Counted from the first letter of the stretch, positions 52,685 through 61,508 are shown. The stretch: 64,000 bases of DNA from CAIZGX01 sp046048875 (GCA_046048875.1 JBJOFG010000002.1:186001-250000); one strand, 5' to 3'. Notes: a model not told the origin generated them from the sequence alone. Made by a program: numbers and translations.

Positions 52685-53464
52685 TTAAGCCTTTGGCGTA
52701 CGCTTACGAGTAGCTGGCTTTCTGTCTTCTTTCTTTTCTGCTGTTGCTGGAACGTCTTCACCTTTGTCTTTGTCGGTTTTACGCTCAGCCAATCCTTCAG
52801 CGATAGCTTCAATAGTTACATCTAAGATTTTGCTGATAGATTTTGTTGCATCATCGTTCGCAGGAATAGCGAAATCGATTTTACGTGGATCGCTGTTGGT
52901 ATCAACCATTGCGAATACTGGAATACCTAGACGCTTTGCTTCTGCAACTGCGATATGCTCCTTCATTACATCAATTACGAATAATGCAGCAGGAACGCGG
53001 TTCATGTCTGCAATAGAACCTAAGTTCTTACGCATTTTAGTAACAGTACGAGTCAATTGAAGACGCTCTCTCTTGCTCATAGTCGCAGCAGTTCCGTCTG
53101 CTTCCATTTTCTCGATAGAGGTCATTTTACGAACCGCCTTACGAATGGTAACGAAGTTCGTTAACATTCCACCTGGCCAACGCTCTACAACGAAAGGCAT
53201 TCCGATAGCGCTTACTTTTTCAGCAACGATATCTTTCGCTTGTTTCTTAGTAGCTACGAAAAGGATTTTCTTTCCAGACTTTGCGATTTGACGCATTGCA
53301 TTGCAAGCCTCATCGAGCTTTACAATTGTCTTGTTCAAATCAATAATGTGGATTCCTTTTTTCTCTCCGAAGATATACGGAGCCATGTTTGGATTCCATT
53401 TGCGGCTAAGGTGTCCGAAGTGTACTCCGGCATCTAGCAATTCATCAAAAGTAACTTTTGCCAT
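52685..53464 (-). CDS. rpsB: 30S ribosomal protein S2
   Basis: 259 residues. LLDAGVHFGHLSRKWNPNMAPYIFGEKKGIHIIDL is the S2 signature 1 region and PAALFVIDVMKEHIAVAEAKRLGIPVFAMVDTNSDP signature 2. The C terminus carries a charged tail (KTDKDKGEDVPATAEKKEDRK) beyond the core. Preceded by a 124-base space with a strong hairpin. Confidence 0.97.
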   Translation of the reverse strand: MAKVTFDELLDAGVHFGHLSRKWNPNMAPYIFGEKKGIHIIDLNKTIVKLDEACNAMRQIAKSGKKILFVATKKQAKDIVAEKVSAIGMPFVVERWPGGMLTNFVTIRKAVRKMTSIEKMEADGTAATMSKRERLQLTRTVTKMRKNLGSIADMNRVPAALFVIDVMKEHIAVAEAKRLGIPVFAMVDTNSDPRKIDFAIPANDDATKSISKILDVTIEAIAEGLAERKTDKDKGEDVPATAEKKEDRKPATRKRTPKA

Positions 53465-53500
53465 TTTTTATTTTATTCTTGTTTACGTTCTCTAAAAATC

Positions 53501-53541
53501 AACTCCAAAGTAGCCATACCGAAATATGAGTCTTTGGAGTT
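53501..53541 (-). promoter_or_regulatory. Candidate structured mRNA leader (hairpin) upstream of rpsB
   Basis: AACTCCAAAG (53501-53510) and CTTTGGAGTT (53532-53541) form a perfect 10-base stem; inside the 21-base loop CATA/TATG can add a second short stem around CCGAA. The 5' base of the stem is 37 bases upstream of the rpsB ATG. The tail after the hairpin on the minus strand (GATTTTTAGAG) is only weakly U-rich, so an r-protein leader or attenuator is as likely as a terminator for rplM-rpsI. Confidence 0.5.
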
Positions 53542-53588
53542 TGGATGCTAAACAAGCCCGATAAAGCTTTCCAGTGGTTCTCCAGCGA

Positions 53589-53984
53589 TTAACGCTTAGA
53601 GAACTGGAAGCGACGACGAGCCTTACGTTGACCGAACTTCTTACGTTCAACCATACGTGGGTCACGAGTGGTAAGACCTTCAGCTTTCAAAGCTGGCTTC
53701 CAATCGGGATTGATTTCGATTAATGCTTTACTGATAGCCAAACGAACTGCTTCTGCTTGACCAGTGATTCCACCTCCGTCAATGTTCGCTTTGAAATCGT
53801 ACTTTCCTTCGTTTCCAGTTAGGATGAAAGGTTGGTTAACGCGGTACTGAAGTACCAACGTTGGGAAATAATTTGCGTAATCTTTTCCGTTGATTTCAAA
53901 TTTACCTGTTCCTTCTGAAAGGTAAACACGTGCTACTGCGGTCTTACGACGACCTGAAGTATTGGTATATTGCGTAGTTGCCAT
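53589..53984 (-). CDS. rpsI: 30S ribosomal protein S9
   Basis: 131 residues, normal length. GRRKTAVARVYL at the start, GGGITGQAEAVRLAISKAL in the middle (S9 signature), and the C-terminal RKKFGQRKARRRFQFSKR with terminal Lys-Arg that reaches the P-site tRNA. Follows rplM by 8 bases. Confidence 0.98.
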   Translation of the reverse strand: MATTQYTNTSGRRKTAVARVYLSEGTGKFEINGKDYANYFPTLVLQYRVNQPFILTGNEGKYDFKANIDGGGITGQAEAVRLAISKALIEINPDWKPALKAEGLTTRDPRMVERKKFGQRKARRRFQFSKR

Positions 53985-53992
53985 TGACTAAA

Positions 53993-54442
53993 TTATCCTT
54001 TTAAAGTATAAGCGGTTGGTTGTTGAGCGTTTTGCTCATGATTAGCACCTGCATAAACATACAAGTTTCTGAATACTTCACGACCCAAACGGTTCTTTGG
54101 AAGCATTCCACGAATAGCCATCTCAATCATTGCTGTTGGATGCTTAGCCATCATTTCTTTTGGACTAGCGAAACGTTGTCCACCTGGGTAGCCTGTGTAA
54201 CGAATGTACACTTTCTCATCCCATTTGTTTCCGGTAAGTGCTACCTTCTCTGCGTTAACGACTACTACATAGTCTCCACAGTCTGCGTGAGGCGTAAACA
54301 ATGGCTTGTGCTTTCCGCGAAGCAACGATGCTACTTCACTAGCCAAACGACCAAGATTCTTACCTTCTGCATCTACAAGTAACCACTGCTTGTTAGCAGT
54401 TTCCTTATTTGCCGATGCTGTTTTGTAACTCAACGTATCCAT
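53993..54442 (-). CDS. rplM: 50S ribosomal protein L13
   Basis: 149 residues. WLLVDAEGKNLGRLASEVASLLRGKHKP, VVNAEKVALTGNKWDEKVYIRYTGYPGG and IRGMLPKNRLGREVFRNLYVYAGANHEQ are the standard L13 blocks. First gene of the rplM-rpsI unit. Confidence 0.98.
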   Translation of the reverse strand: MDTLSYKTASANKETANKQWLLVDAEGKNLGRLASEVASLLRGKHKPLFTPHADCGDYVVVVNAEKVALTGNKWDEKVYIRYTGYPGGQRFASPKEMMAKHPTAMIEMAIRGMLPKNRLGREVFRNLYVYAGANHEQNAQQPTAYTLKG

Positions 54443-54485
54443 TTTATCTCTTTTCTTAAAGTCAATTCCCTAAAATTTGGGGGTG

Positions 54486-54516
54486 CGAAAATACAATCTT
54501 TTTTCTTATCTGCAAA
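54486..54516 (-). promoter_or_regulatory. Candidate rplM-rpsI promoter
   Basis: Minus strand: TTTG (54516-54513), 19-base spacer, TATTTTCG (54493-54486). This is a full match to the Bacteroidota two-part promoter; the -7 element lies 43 bases upstream of the rplM ATG, leaving a leader of about 35 bases. Confidence 0.65.
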
Positions 54517-54581
54517 CACTTTTCAACATTTCTTTCATGAAAACATTAAATTTTCAAGATTCATCATGTTTCAAAGCACTT

Positions 54582-55631
54582 TTAGATGATCAACATAGCG
54601 TCGCCATAGCAGAAGAAACGATATTTCTTCTTAATAGCCTCTTTGTATGCTTCCATTACGAAGTCATATCCGCCAAACGCCGTAGTCATCATTAATAACA
54701 CGCTTTGTGGCTCATGGAAGTTCGTAATTAAGCTGTCCGCTATCTGGAAGTCGTATGGAGGGAAAATGAATTTACTCGCCCAACCATCAAATGCCTTCAA
54801 TGTATTGTTTGTACCAACGCTGCTCTCGAACGCGCGAAGAGTTGTTGTTCCTACTGCACAAACACGCTTTCCATTTGCACGGGCGTCATTCACTAAATCA
54901 GCAGTCACTTCAGGAATAATCAATTGCTCGCTATCTGTTTTGTGCTTGGTCAAATCTTCTACTTCAACAGTTCTAAATGTGCCTAAGCCAATATGCAAAG
55001 TCAATTCAGCCATGTGAATGCCTGCAATTTCCAATCTCTTAGAAAGTTGCTTCGAGAAGTGAAGTCCTGCCGTTGGCGCAGCTACAGCACCTTCATACTT
55101 CGCGTATATCGTCTGGTAACGCTCAGCATCTTCGGGTTCCACAGGACGCTCAATGTACTTTGGAAGTGGTGTTTCACCTAGGCTATACACCAACTTCTTA
55201 AATTCCTCGTGCGGACCATCGTACAAGAAACGTAATGTTCTTCCGCGAGAAGTCGTGTTATCAATTACTTCAGCCACCAACTCATCGTTCGGACCGAAAT
55301 ACAATTTATTTCCAATTCGAATCTTACGTGCAGGATCTACAACAGTGTCCCAAAGCAAACTCTTATCGTTCAATTCACGCAACAAGAAAACCTCGATCAT
55401 TGATCCGGTCTTTTCCTTATTGCCATACATGCGCGCGGGAAATACTTTCGTATTGTTATTCACCATTACATCGCCTTCGCTAAAATAATCTAGCAAATCG
55501 CGAAATTTCTTGTGCTCAATCTTTCCGGTCTTGCGATCCAATACCATCAATTTGGCATCGTCGCGGTGAGGAAGAGGGTGCTGAGCGATTAATTCTTTAG
55601 GCAATTCATATTTGAATTGACCCAATTTCAT
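54582..55631 (-). CDS. queA: S-adenosylmethionine:tRNA ribosyltransferase-isomerase
   Basis: 349 residues from ATG at 55631 (MKLGQFKYELPKELIAQHP); a TTG at 55643 adds four residues and is not needed. Makes epoxyqueuosine in tRNA by moving the ribosyl part of SAM. Conserved: RDDAKLMVLDR, VNNTKVFPARMYG, AVAAPTAGLHFS, HIGLGTFRTVE, and SLITNFHEPQSVLLMM. A TACTTTCG promoter element precedes it, so it can be transcribed apart from truB. Confidence 0.96.
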   Translation of the reverse strand: MKLGQFKYELPKELIAQHPLPHRDDAKLMVLDRKTGKIEHKKFRDLLDYFSEGDVMVNNNTKVFPARMYGNKEKTGSMIEVFLLRELNDKSLLWDTVVDPARKIRIGNKLYFGPNDELVAEVIDNTTSRGRTLRFLYDGPHEEFKKLVYSLGETPLPKYIERPVEPEDAERYQTIYAKYEGAVAAPTAGLHFSKQLSKRLEIAGIHMAELTLHIGLGTFRTVEVEDLTKHKTDSEQLIIPEVTADLVNDARANGKRVCAVGTTTLRAFESSVGTNNTLKAFDGWASKFIFPPYDFQIADSLITNFHEPQSVLLMMTTAFGGYDFVMEAYKEAIKKKYRFFCYGDAMLII

Positions 55632-55666
55632 TGTGGAAATCAAGGTGTTATTATTTAAGTGGGGGG

Positions 55667-55674
55667 CGAAAGTA
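55667..55674 (-). promoter_or_regulatory. Candidate -7 promoter element for queA
   Basis: Minus strand TACTTTCG matches TAnnTTCG, 35 bases upstream of the queA ATG. The -33 region would lie within the end of truB, and no clear TTG is seen there. Confidence 0.4.
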
Positions 55675-55679
55675 CGAAA

Positions 55680-56465
55680 TCAAAAAGCCTTTGTAAAGAC
55701 CTTTTTCACCGAGTCGTCACTAAAATGCTCATTTACAGACTCATAACTAGGGTAAAATAACTTCACCCACTCCAAAGGAGTCTTCGCATCTTCTACTCTA
55801 AACGGAAAACTCTCAGTTCTGCGAAGGGCACTTAAATAGGCTCCACATCCCAATTTCTGACCAAAATCGTGGGCCATTGATCGAATGTAAGTCCCTTTCG
55901 AGCATCGAATTCGAAAAGAAACCTCTTTCCCGTCAAACTCGCTCAAATCAAAGGCTTCGACTTCAATTAAATTCGCACGCATCTGGACTTCTTCATTTTT
56001 CCGTGCCATCTCATAGGCCCGAACACCATCTATCTGTTTGGCACTGTATACAGGAGGCATCTGAAGTTGTTCACCCAAAAATGAATGTGCGACATCTTTC
56101 ATCTGTTCCAAAGTGAGATGATCAATCGATTGAAAATTTTCTGGCAACGTCTCTTTGTCGAAGCTCGGTGTAGTCGCACCTAAAACGATTCTTCCAGTAT
56201 ACTCCTTCGTTCCCCCTTGAATTTCTGTAATTGCTTTAGTCATCTTGCCCGTGCAAACGACCAACAGCCCGGTTGCGAGTGGATCCAAAGTTCCGGCATG
56301 ACCAATTTTAAACTTTGGGAATTTTCCTTGACTACGAAGAACCCACTTCAATTTTCCAACGACATCGAAACTGGTCCAATTCAAAGGCTTATCCACCAAT
56401 AAAATTCGACCTTCCAACAATTCTTCTGGCTGAGAAACCGAACAAAGTTTTTGATAGTCGCCCAT
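55680..56465 (-). CDS. truB: tRNA pseudouridine(55) synthase
   Basis: 261 residues, somewhat short: only a minimal C-terminal part and no PUA domain visible. LLVDKPLNWTSFDVVGKLKW, the catalytic aspartate in KIGHAGTLDPLATGLLVVC, and RIRCSKGTYIRSMAHDFGQKLGCGAYLSALRRT identify TruB. Isomerises U55 in the T loop of tRNAs. Start overlaps the recN stop by 1 base. Confidence 0.95.
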   Translation of the reverse strand: MGDYQKLCSVSQPEELLEGRILLVDKPLNWTSFDVVGKLKWVLRSQGKFPKFKIGHAGTLDPLATGLLVVCTGKMTKAITEIQGGTKEYTGRIVLGATTPSFDKETLPENFQSIDHLTLEQMKDVAHSFLGEQLQMPPVYSAKQIDGVRAYEMARKNEEVQMRANLIEVEAFDLSEFDGKEVSFRIRCSKGTYIRSMAHDFGQKLGCGAYLSALRRTESFPFRVEDAKTPLEWVKLFYPSYESVNEHFSDDSVKKVFTKAF

Positions 56466-58123
56466 TAGTCTTGCTGCATTAATTCTTTCGCTGTTTGAAG
56501 CGCCGCTTCACCGGCCAGGTCTCCGCCTAGCATGTGCGCTAACTCCTTTTCGCGTGCCGCCAAATTCAGCTCTTCCAAATCGCTCACCGTGCTCTCTCCT
56601 TCCACGCGCTTCGATACTCTGAAATGCTGATGAGCCTTTGAGGCAATTTGAGGTAAATGCGTAATAACAAGCAATTGCGCAGAAGTAGACATCTCACGAA
56701 GCAATGCAGCAATACGATTTCCAGTTTCTCCTCCTACTCCTTGATCAATCTCATCTAAAATTAAAACGGGCATTTCATTCAAGTGTGCAGTAGCGGCTTT
56801 GATGGCCAACATCACGCGAGAAATTTCTCCGCCCGAGGCAACAGACTTAATGTCTTCAAACGGCTGTCCTTTGTTTGCAGAAAAAGCAAAGCGCAAATTC
56901 TCCGCACCATATATGTGTAACTCTGGCGTTCCTGTGACTTCAATTTGAAATTGAGCATGTGTCAAATTCAATTTATTCAAGGAAGAGGAAATGGCCTTCT
57001 CTGCTTCTTTCACACCCTTCATTCGCAAGTGAGACAACTTGGTCGCCAACTCTTTGCATTGCTGCTCCAATCTCGCGACTTCCATTTCTTTTTCCTGAAT
57101 GGAAAGTTCCAAGGTTTCTGTTAACTGCGCATCGTGCTCCAACTTCAACTTCAGTTCACTCAATGCCTCAATGCTATTCACATTGTGTTTTCTGAACATT
57201 TTGAAGACAAAGCTCAAACGCTCTTCTATAAATGCAGCACGCTCCGGATCCATGGTCACTGAATCTGAGAAACGTTGCAAATCAATATCTACTTCTCGAA
57301 GTTCCGCAATTAATGATTCTAGCTGAGCTGAGAATTCTTGCAACTTCGAATGGCCGGCTTCCCATTTCATCAATTGCTGCTTCGCCAATTTCAATTGTTG
57401 AAGAGCATTACTATCTCCTTCACTCAATAAATGTGAAACGGCATGAAGCGATTCTAAAAGCTCTCCCGAATTTTGTTGAAGATTTAACTCTCCTTCCATT
57501 TCAGCTACGTCGAAAGAACTGAAATCTTCCTGAGAAAGTTCATTCAATTGAAAGAGACGGTAATCTTCAGTAGCCTTTTCTGTATTCAGTTGAAGGCGCA
57601 ATTGTTCCAATTCTCTTTCGGTCTCACGCCAATTCAAAAAGCTCGATCGATAATTATTCCACACCTCTTTCGATTTCGAAAAAGCATCTACCATTTCGTA
57701 TCGAAATGCTTTTCGGAACAACAACGCATTTTCATGTTGCGAATGCAAATCGACCACCTGTTCTGTGAACTGTTTCAGCACAGCCAAAGTCACGGGAGTA
57801 TCGTTGATGAAAGCTCTACTCTTCCCTTTGTTGTTCACTTCTCTGCGAACAACTGTTTCCTCTGAAAAATCTAAATCGTTCTCTTGAAAGAAAAAATCGA
57901 ATCGTTCTTTTGAAATTCCAAACACCGCTTCAACAGTGCATTTTTCCTGGCCTACTCGAATACTCTTCACGTCAGATCGATCACCCAAAAGCAAGGCGAA
58001 GGCATCCAACAAAATCGACTTCCCACTTCCTGTTTCACCAGTAATAGCCACAAATCCCTTATTGAAGTTCACGTGCAGTGATTCAATGAGGACGTAATTG
58101 CGAATATGAAGCGATTTTAGCAT
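56465..58123 (-). CDS. recN: DNA repair protein RecN
   Basis: 552 residues. SMC-like ATPase for double-strand break repair. Walker A in AITGETGSGKSILLDAFALLLG; long coiled coil in the middle; the ABC signature VASGGEISRVMLAIK, Walker B MPVLILDEIDQGVGGETG, and the H-loop LLVITHLPQIAS near the end. No LexA-box could be recognised by eye. Confidence 0.96.
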   Translation of the reverse strand: MLKSLHIRNYVLIESLHVNFNKGFVAITGETGSGKSILLDAFALLLGDRSDVKSIRVGQEKCTVEAVFGISKERFDFFFQENDLDFSEETVVRREVNNKGKSRAFINDTPVTLAVLKQFTEQVVDLHSQHENALLFRKAFRYEMVDAFSKSKEVWNNYRSSFLNWRETERELEQLRLQLNTEKATEDYRLFQLNELSQEDFSSFDVAEMEGELNLQQNSGELLESLHAVSHLLSEGDSNALQQLKLAKQQLMKWEAGHSKLQEFSAQLESLIAELREVDIDLQRFSDSVTMDPERAAFIEERLSFVFKMFRKHNVNSIEALSELKLKLEHDAQLTETLELSIQEKEMEVARLEQQCKELATKLSHLRMKGVKEAEKAISSSLNKLNLTHAQFQIEVTGTPELHIYGAENLRFAFSANKGQPFEDIKSVASGGEISRVMLAIKAATAHLNEMPVLILDEIDQGVGGETGNRIAALLREMSTSAQLLVITHLPQIASKAHQHFRVSKRVEGESTVSDLEELNLAAREKELAHMLGGDLAGEAALQTAKELMQQD

Positions 58124-58171
58124 GTAGCGAATTTACAGCGGGGCACGAATGAATGAAGAAAAAAGTTATGC

Positions 58172-59074
58172 CTATTTCTGTATAATCCGATCGTATTTGG
58201 CAATGTTACCCGGATCTAGTCGCTTACATAATTCAGCGATAGGCGTTTTTTGTTCATCAGGTAATGGCTTGAATATATTTACGATTTCATCAGCCTTTGC
58301 GTAATAAAAGACCTGCATGTTGTAAGACGACGGTTTAATCTTATGAATGCTGTTTAAACCATTCAAAGCATCAATGATATTGTTCGTCGCTGTTGCGCGC
58401 TCGGTGTACATCTTATCCAATCCTTGACGGTGGTAGTTATAACTCGCTTCACGCAATGGGCTAAAAGTTTCTGTTAAGATATTTTCAATTAACCAATAAC
58501 GGTTTTGTTGTCCTTTCTCACCGCTTGAGCGCCAGCCCGGCTCGGGAGCATTCTGTGCATTCGTCACAATTGTTTGGCAAAGCAAAAAATAATCTGTCCC
58601 GCCTTCCAAAGCAAACGAATCGTAGTCACTTGCAATAATGTACAATGCATAAAAGGCTAAAACACTGCTTAGATTATCGCGGTGCTGATCGGGTGACCAT
58701 TGCAGCTGTGTATTTTCTTGAAATTGAAATGTGAAACTTCTATCATTAATTGAAACGAGTGGAGTCTTGTAGTCTGAATTGTACACGGGTCTGCTTGAAC
58801 CTACTTGAATGGTTCCTTCAAAATCACGTTGACTGTTTTGTTTCTCTATAGTAATTTGAATCGTACAAGGAATGCGCTCTTCCTGCTGCCATTGGTCTTT
58901 TGACCACTTCCTCCCGTTTAAAAATTCTTCAATAGCTCGCTCCATCGTTTGGAAAACTTCTGGCCCAGAAATCATAATTCTAGGGGGAATAATTTTCACA
59001 TCGCAATTCAACTCTTGCGCACTCGCGTGAATCGAAATGAAAAATAAGAGGAGGTATATGATACTTTTCTTCAT
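58172..59074 (-). CDS. porD: DUF4835-family protein, T9SS-associated PorD-like
   Basis: 300 residues, signal peptide MKKSIIYLLLFFISIHASAQ. ELNCDVKIIPPRI start, FLNGRKWSKDQWQQEERIPC, SRPVYNSDYKTPLVSINDRSFTF, FALEGGTDYF and FSPLREASYNYHRQGLDKM are the conserved blocks of DUF4835, which is annotated as type IX secretion protein PorD in some resources. The coaBC-DUF4835-recN order is conserved in Bacteroidota. The symbol rests on family recall; a direct T9SS role is not shown by the sequence. Overlaps coaBC by 4 bases. Confidence 0.8.
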   Translation of the reverse strand: MKKSIIYLLLFFISIHASAQELNCDVKIIPPRIMISGPEVFQTMERAIEEFLNGRKWSKDQWQQEERIPCTIQITIEKQNSQRDFEGTIQVGSSRPVYNSDYKTPLVSINDRSFTFQFQENTQLQWSPDQHRDNLSSVLAFYALYIIASDYDSFALEGGTDYFLLCQTIVTNAQNAPEPGWRSSGEKGQQNRYWLIENILTETFSPLREASYNYHRQGLDKMYTERATATNNIIDALNGLNSIHKIKPSSYNMQVFYYAKADEIVNIFKPLPDEQKTPIAELCKRLDPGNIAKYDRIIQK

Positions 59075-60270
59075 TGAAAAAGGTCGGCTATTTCATTGGA
59101 AATAATTTGAGCTATTTCCGTTTTCGATTTTAAAGATATTTCTTTTTTACTTCCGTTGGAATGAAAAAGAGTAATTGCGTTATTGTCAGAGCCAAAGTAA
59201 ACACCTTCGGTTCTCAATGAATTTAAAATGAGAATGTCTGCATTTTTCCTATTCATTTTCGATAAGGCATGCGCTTCTTCATTCTCAGTTTCCAAGGCAA
59301 AGCAAACAAGCTTTTGATTCGCGCTTTTCATCTTTCCCAATGCGGCTGCTATGTCTTCTGTTTCTTCCAAGCGGAGCTCTAACGGAGAGTCTTTCTTCTT
59401 TATTTTCTCAGTGCTTATATTTACCGGACGATAATCTGCAACAGCTGCAGCCAAAACGGCAACGTCTGAACTTGTATATTCCTTCGTGCAAGCCTCGAAC
59501 ATTTCTCTTGCGCTTTCAACGCGAACGATTTTAATTCCATCAGGAATTGACTCGTGAACAGGACCAAGGACCAACGTCACATTGGCACCCAGCGCACGAA
59601 GTGATTGTGCAATGGCGATTCCCATTTTACCGCTTGAGCGATTCCCAATGAATCGAACAGGGTCTATGGCTTCATACGTAGGTCCTGCATTAACAAGAGC
59701 CTTCTTACCTTTCAGGATTTGATTGGGGTTGAAGTGAGACACTACTACTTCCAAGATTTCCTCCGGTTCTGAAAGTCTTCCTTTACCTATGAGCCCACTC
59801 GCTAACTCTCCATAACCAGGAGCTAACACCGTGCAGCCCATAGCTTCAATGCGTTTCAAATTCTCTTGTGTTCCTGCATGCTCCATCATGTCGTGATCCA
59901 TTGCTGGCGCAAAAAACAACGGACATTGCGCACTCATCAGCACCGCCAGCAAATAAGAGTCGCACATTCCAGTTGCGTACTTCGCCAATGTATTTGCCGT
60001 GCACGGTGCGACTAGTATTAGGTCTGCCCAAAGTGCCATTTCAACATGATTGTTCCAAACACCATTCAAATTGCTCTCAGTAAAATCAGAACACACCGGG
60101 TGTTTGGAAAGTGTGCTGAAGGATAGCGGCTGAATAAAGTCATGCGCCGACTTACTCATGACAACCTTCACTTCCGCTCCTTCCTTCACAAGTAAACGCA
60201 GCAAGAAAAGCGCCTTGTAGGCACTGATCGATCCAGTAACGGCTAACACTATTCTTTTTCCTTTCAACAC
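59071..60270 (-). CDS. coaBC: Phosphopantothenoylcysteine decarboxylase/phosphopantothenate-cysteine ligase
   Basis: 399 residues. CoaC half about 1-175: RIVLAVTGSISAYKALFLLR flavodoxin-like start, NNHVEMALWADL with the catalytic His, and FFAPAMDHDMM (PAMD in place of the PxMNxxMW motif; the Asp form is seen in Bacteroidota). CoaB half about 185-399: VNAGPTYEAIDPVRFIGNRSSGKMG and LAAAVADYRP. Catalyses two steps of coenzyme A synthesis. Confidence 0.95.
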   Translation of the reverse strand: MLKGKRIVLAVTGSISAYKALFLLRLLVKEGAEVKVVMSKSAHDFIQPLSFSTLSKHPVCSDFTESNLNGVWNNHVEMALWADLILVAPCTANTLAKYATGMCDSYLLAVLMSAQCPLFFAPAMDHDMMEHAGTQENLKRIEAMGCTVLAPGYGELASGLIGKGRLSEPEEILEVVVSHFNPNQILKGKKALVNAGPTYEAIDPVRFIGNRSSGKMGIAIAQSLRALGANVTLVLGPVHESIPDGIKIVRVESAREMFEACTKEYTSSDVAVLAAAVADYRPVNISTEKIKKKDSPLELRLEETEDIAAALGKMKSANQKLVCFALETENEEAHALSKMNRKNADILILNSLRTEGVYFGSDNNAITLFHSNGSKKEISLKSKTEIAQIISNEIADLFQ

Positions 60271-60286
60271 GGAGTAAACCTAATAA

Positions 60287-60316
60287 AAAACCCCGAAAAT
60301 TCGGGGTTTTGTAGAA
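60287..60316 (-). terminator. Terminator between the omega-like gene and coaBC
   Basis: AAAACCCCGA (60287-60296), loop AAAT, TCGGGGTTTT (60301-60310): a 10-base perfect stem with T-runs on both strands. It suggests that bamD-omega transcripts stop here and coaBC needs read-through or its own promoter. Confidence 0.85.
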
Positions 60317-60328
60317 TTCAATTCAATA

Positions 60329-60658
60329 TTATTTTTCGTCTTCTGGGTAACGGAAAAATACTTTTCCTTCCTCCAATTCTTGAATAGCAATACTGTGCGC
60401 CTTTGGCAATCTTTCGTAATGACGAGAGATTTCAATTTGCTCACGGTTTTCGAAAACTTCTTCCAAATTGTCTTGGTTGCTTCCGAACTCTTCCAACTTC
60501 TGACTCAACTCTTCTTTCATCTCACGAGCGATCTGTGAAGTACGCTTGTTCAAAAGAACTATAGTTTCAAATAAGTTACCATCTACCTTGTCATACAAAT
60601 CATTTGTATTACGAGTAATCGTGGTTTTCGCAGCAGTTGAGTTTTTATAGTTGCTCAT
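60329..60658 (-). CDS. RNA polymerase omega-like (Rpb6-related) subunit
   Basis: 109 residues. TRNTNDLYDKVDGNLFETIVLLNKRTSQIAREM corresponds to the Rpb6/omega core, in which omega contacts the beta' subunit; the C terminus (REQIEISRHYERLPKAHSIAIQELEEGKVFFRY) matches the Bacteroidota form. Its place between bamD and coaBC is the usual Bacteroidota location of this gene. Divergent from proteobacterial RpoZ, so called omega-like. Confidence 0.85.
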   Translation of the reverse strand: MSNYKNSTAAKTTITRNTNDLYDKVDGNLFETIVLLNKRTSQIAREMKEELSQKLEEFGSNQDNLEEVFENREQIEISRHYERLPKAHSIAIQELEEGKVFFRYPEDEK

Positions 60659-60665
60659 AATAATT

Positions 60666-61466
60666 CTATTTAGCAGTTAATTTCGCCACCATTTTTTCAC
60701 TCTTTAAATAGTAGTCTTCAGCACTATCTAAGAATTTACTTTTTGGAAAAGCGGATACAAAGGTAATATAAGATTCCATTGTTTCCCTATAACGCTCCAA
60801 TTTCTTTGTGTCAATGCTGCCTTCAGCCAACAAATACTTGCTTTCAATGATCAAAAACATAGCCTGCTCTCTGTATTTCGATTGCGGATACTTTTTCATG
60901 AACTCCTGCAAACTGCTCGCTGCTGCCTTATATTTCATGGTTTGAACATACAATTCAGCCACTTCAAAATCCTTTTTTTCAATCTTGAAATTCAAATCAC
61001 GAATCATGTGGTTCGCTGAGTCTCTTAGCGCACTGTTCGGATATTGATCTAAAAAATACTGCAATTCATCTACAGCGGTCTTTGAGTCTGTCTGATCCAA
61101 GGTGTATGAAGGAGAAAGCTTGTAGCTGCAGAGTGCCGCCATGAAAAGACACTCTTCTGCCTTCGGGCTTGAGGAGAAAGACTTCGCATAAGACTTGAAG
61201 TAATAATTCCCCATGTAATAATCCTTCAGACAATAATGGGTTTTGGCGAAATAATAGTAAACTTCTTCAGATTGCTGCGTTCCGCGAGTCAAGCCAATAA
61301 GCTCCTCCAACATGGGCAACGCCTTGTAGCATTCACCTTCTTCGTAATACTTCTTGGCACTGGCCATTTTTTTGGTAGGGTCGGTCTCTTTCAAGGCTTT
61401 GCTGTACTCTGTACATCCCGAAATTCCCGCTGATAACACCAATAAGAGGACGATAAATCTTTTCAT
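60666..61466 (-). CDS. bamD: Outer membrane assembly lipoprotein BamD
   Basis: 266 residues from ATG at 61466 (a GTG two codons upstream is possible). Lipoprotein signal MKRFIVLLLVLSAGISGC with the lipidated Cys in SGC. Five TPR-like repeats, e.g. PTKKMASAKKYYEEGECYKALPMLEEL, EVYYYFAKTHYCLKDYYMGNYYFKSYAKSFSSSPKAEEC. Part of the BAM complex that inserts beta-barrels; needed for the many barrel proteins of this cell. Starts 7 bases before the omega-like gene ends... the omega-like start follows its stop by 7 bases. Confidence 0.92.
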   Translation of the reverse strand: MKRFIVLLLVLSAGISGCTEYSKALKETDPTKKMASAKKYYEEGECYKALPMLEELIGLTRGTQQSEEVYYYFAKTHYCLKDYYMGNYYFKSYAKSFSSSPKAEECLFMAALCSYKLSPSYTLDQTDSKTAVDELQYFLDQYPNSALRDSANHMIRDLNFKIEKKDFEVAELYVQTMKYKAAASSLQEFMKKYPQSKYREQAMFLIIESKYLLAEGSIDTKKLERYRETMESYITFVSAFPKSKFLDSAEDYYLKSEKMVAKLTAK

Positions 61467-61474
61467 TTCCACGG

Positions 61475-61508
61475 CAAAAATAGGGTTTTGCGCTCAACTA
61501 ACGGCAAA
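61475..61508 (-). promoter_or_regulatory. Candidate bamD promoter
   Basis: Minus strand: TTTG (61508-61505), 22-base spacer, TATTTTTG (61482-61475). A full two-part match. The -7 element ends only 8 bases before the bamD ATG, so the mRNA would be nearly leaderless. Confidence 0.55.
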
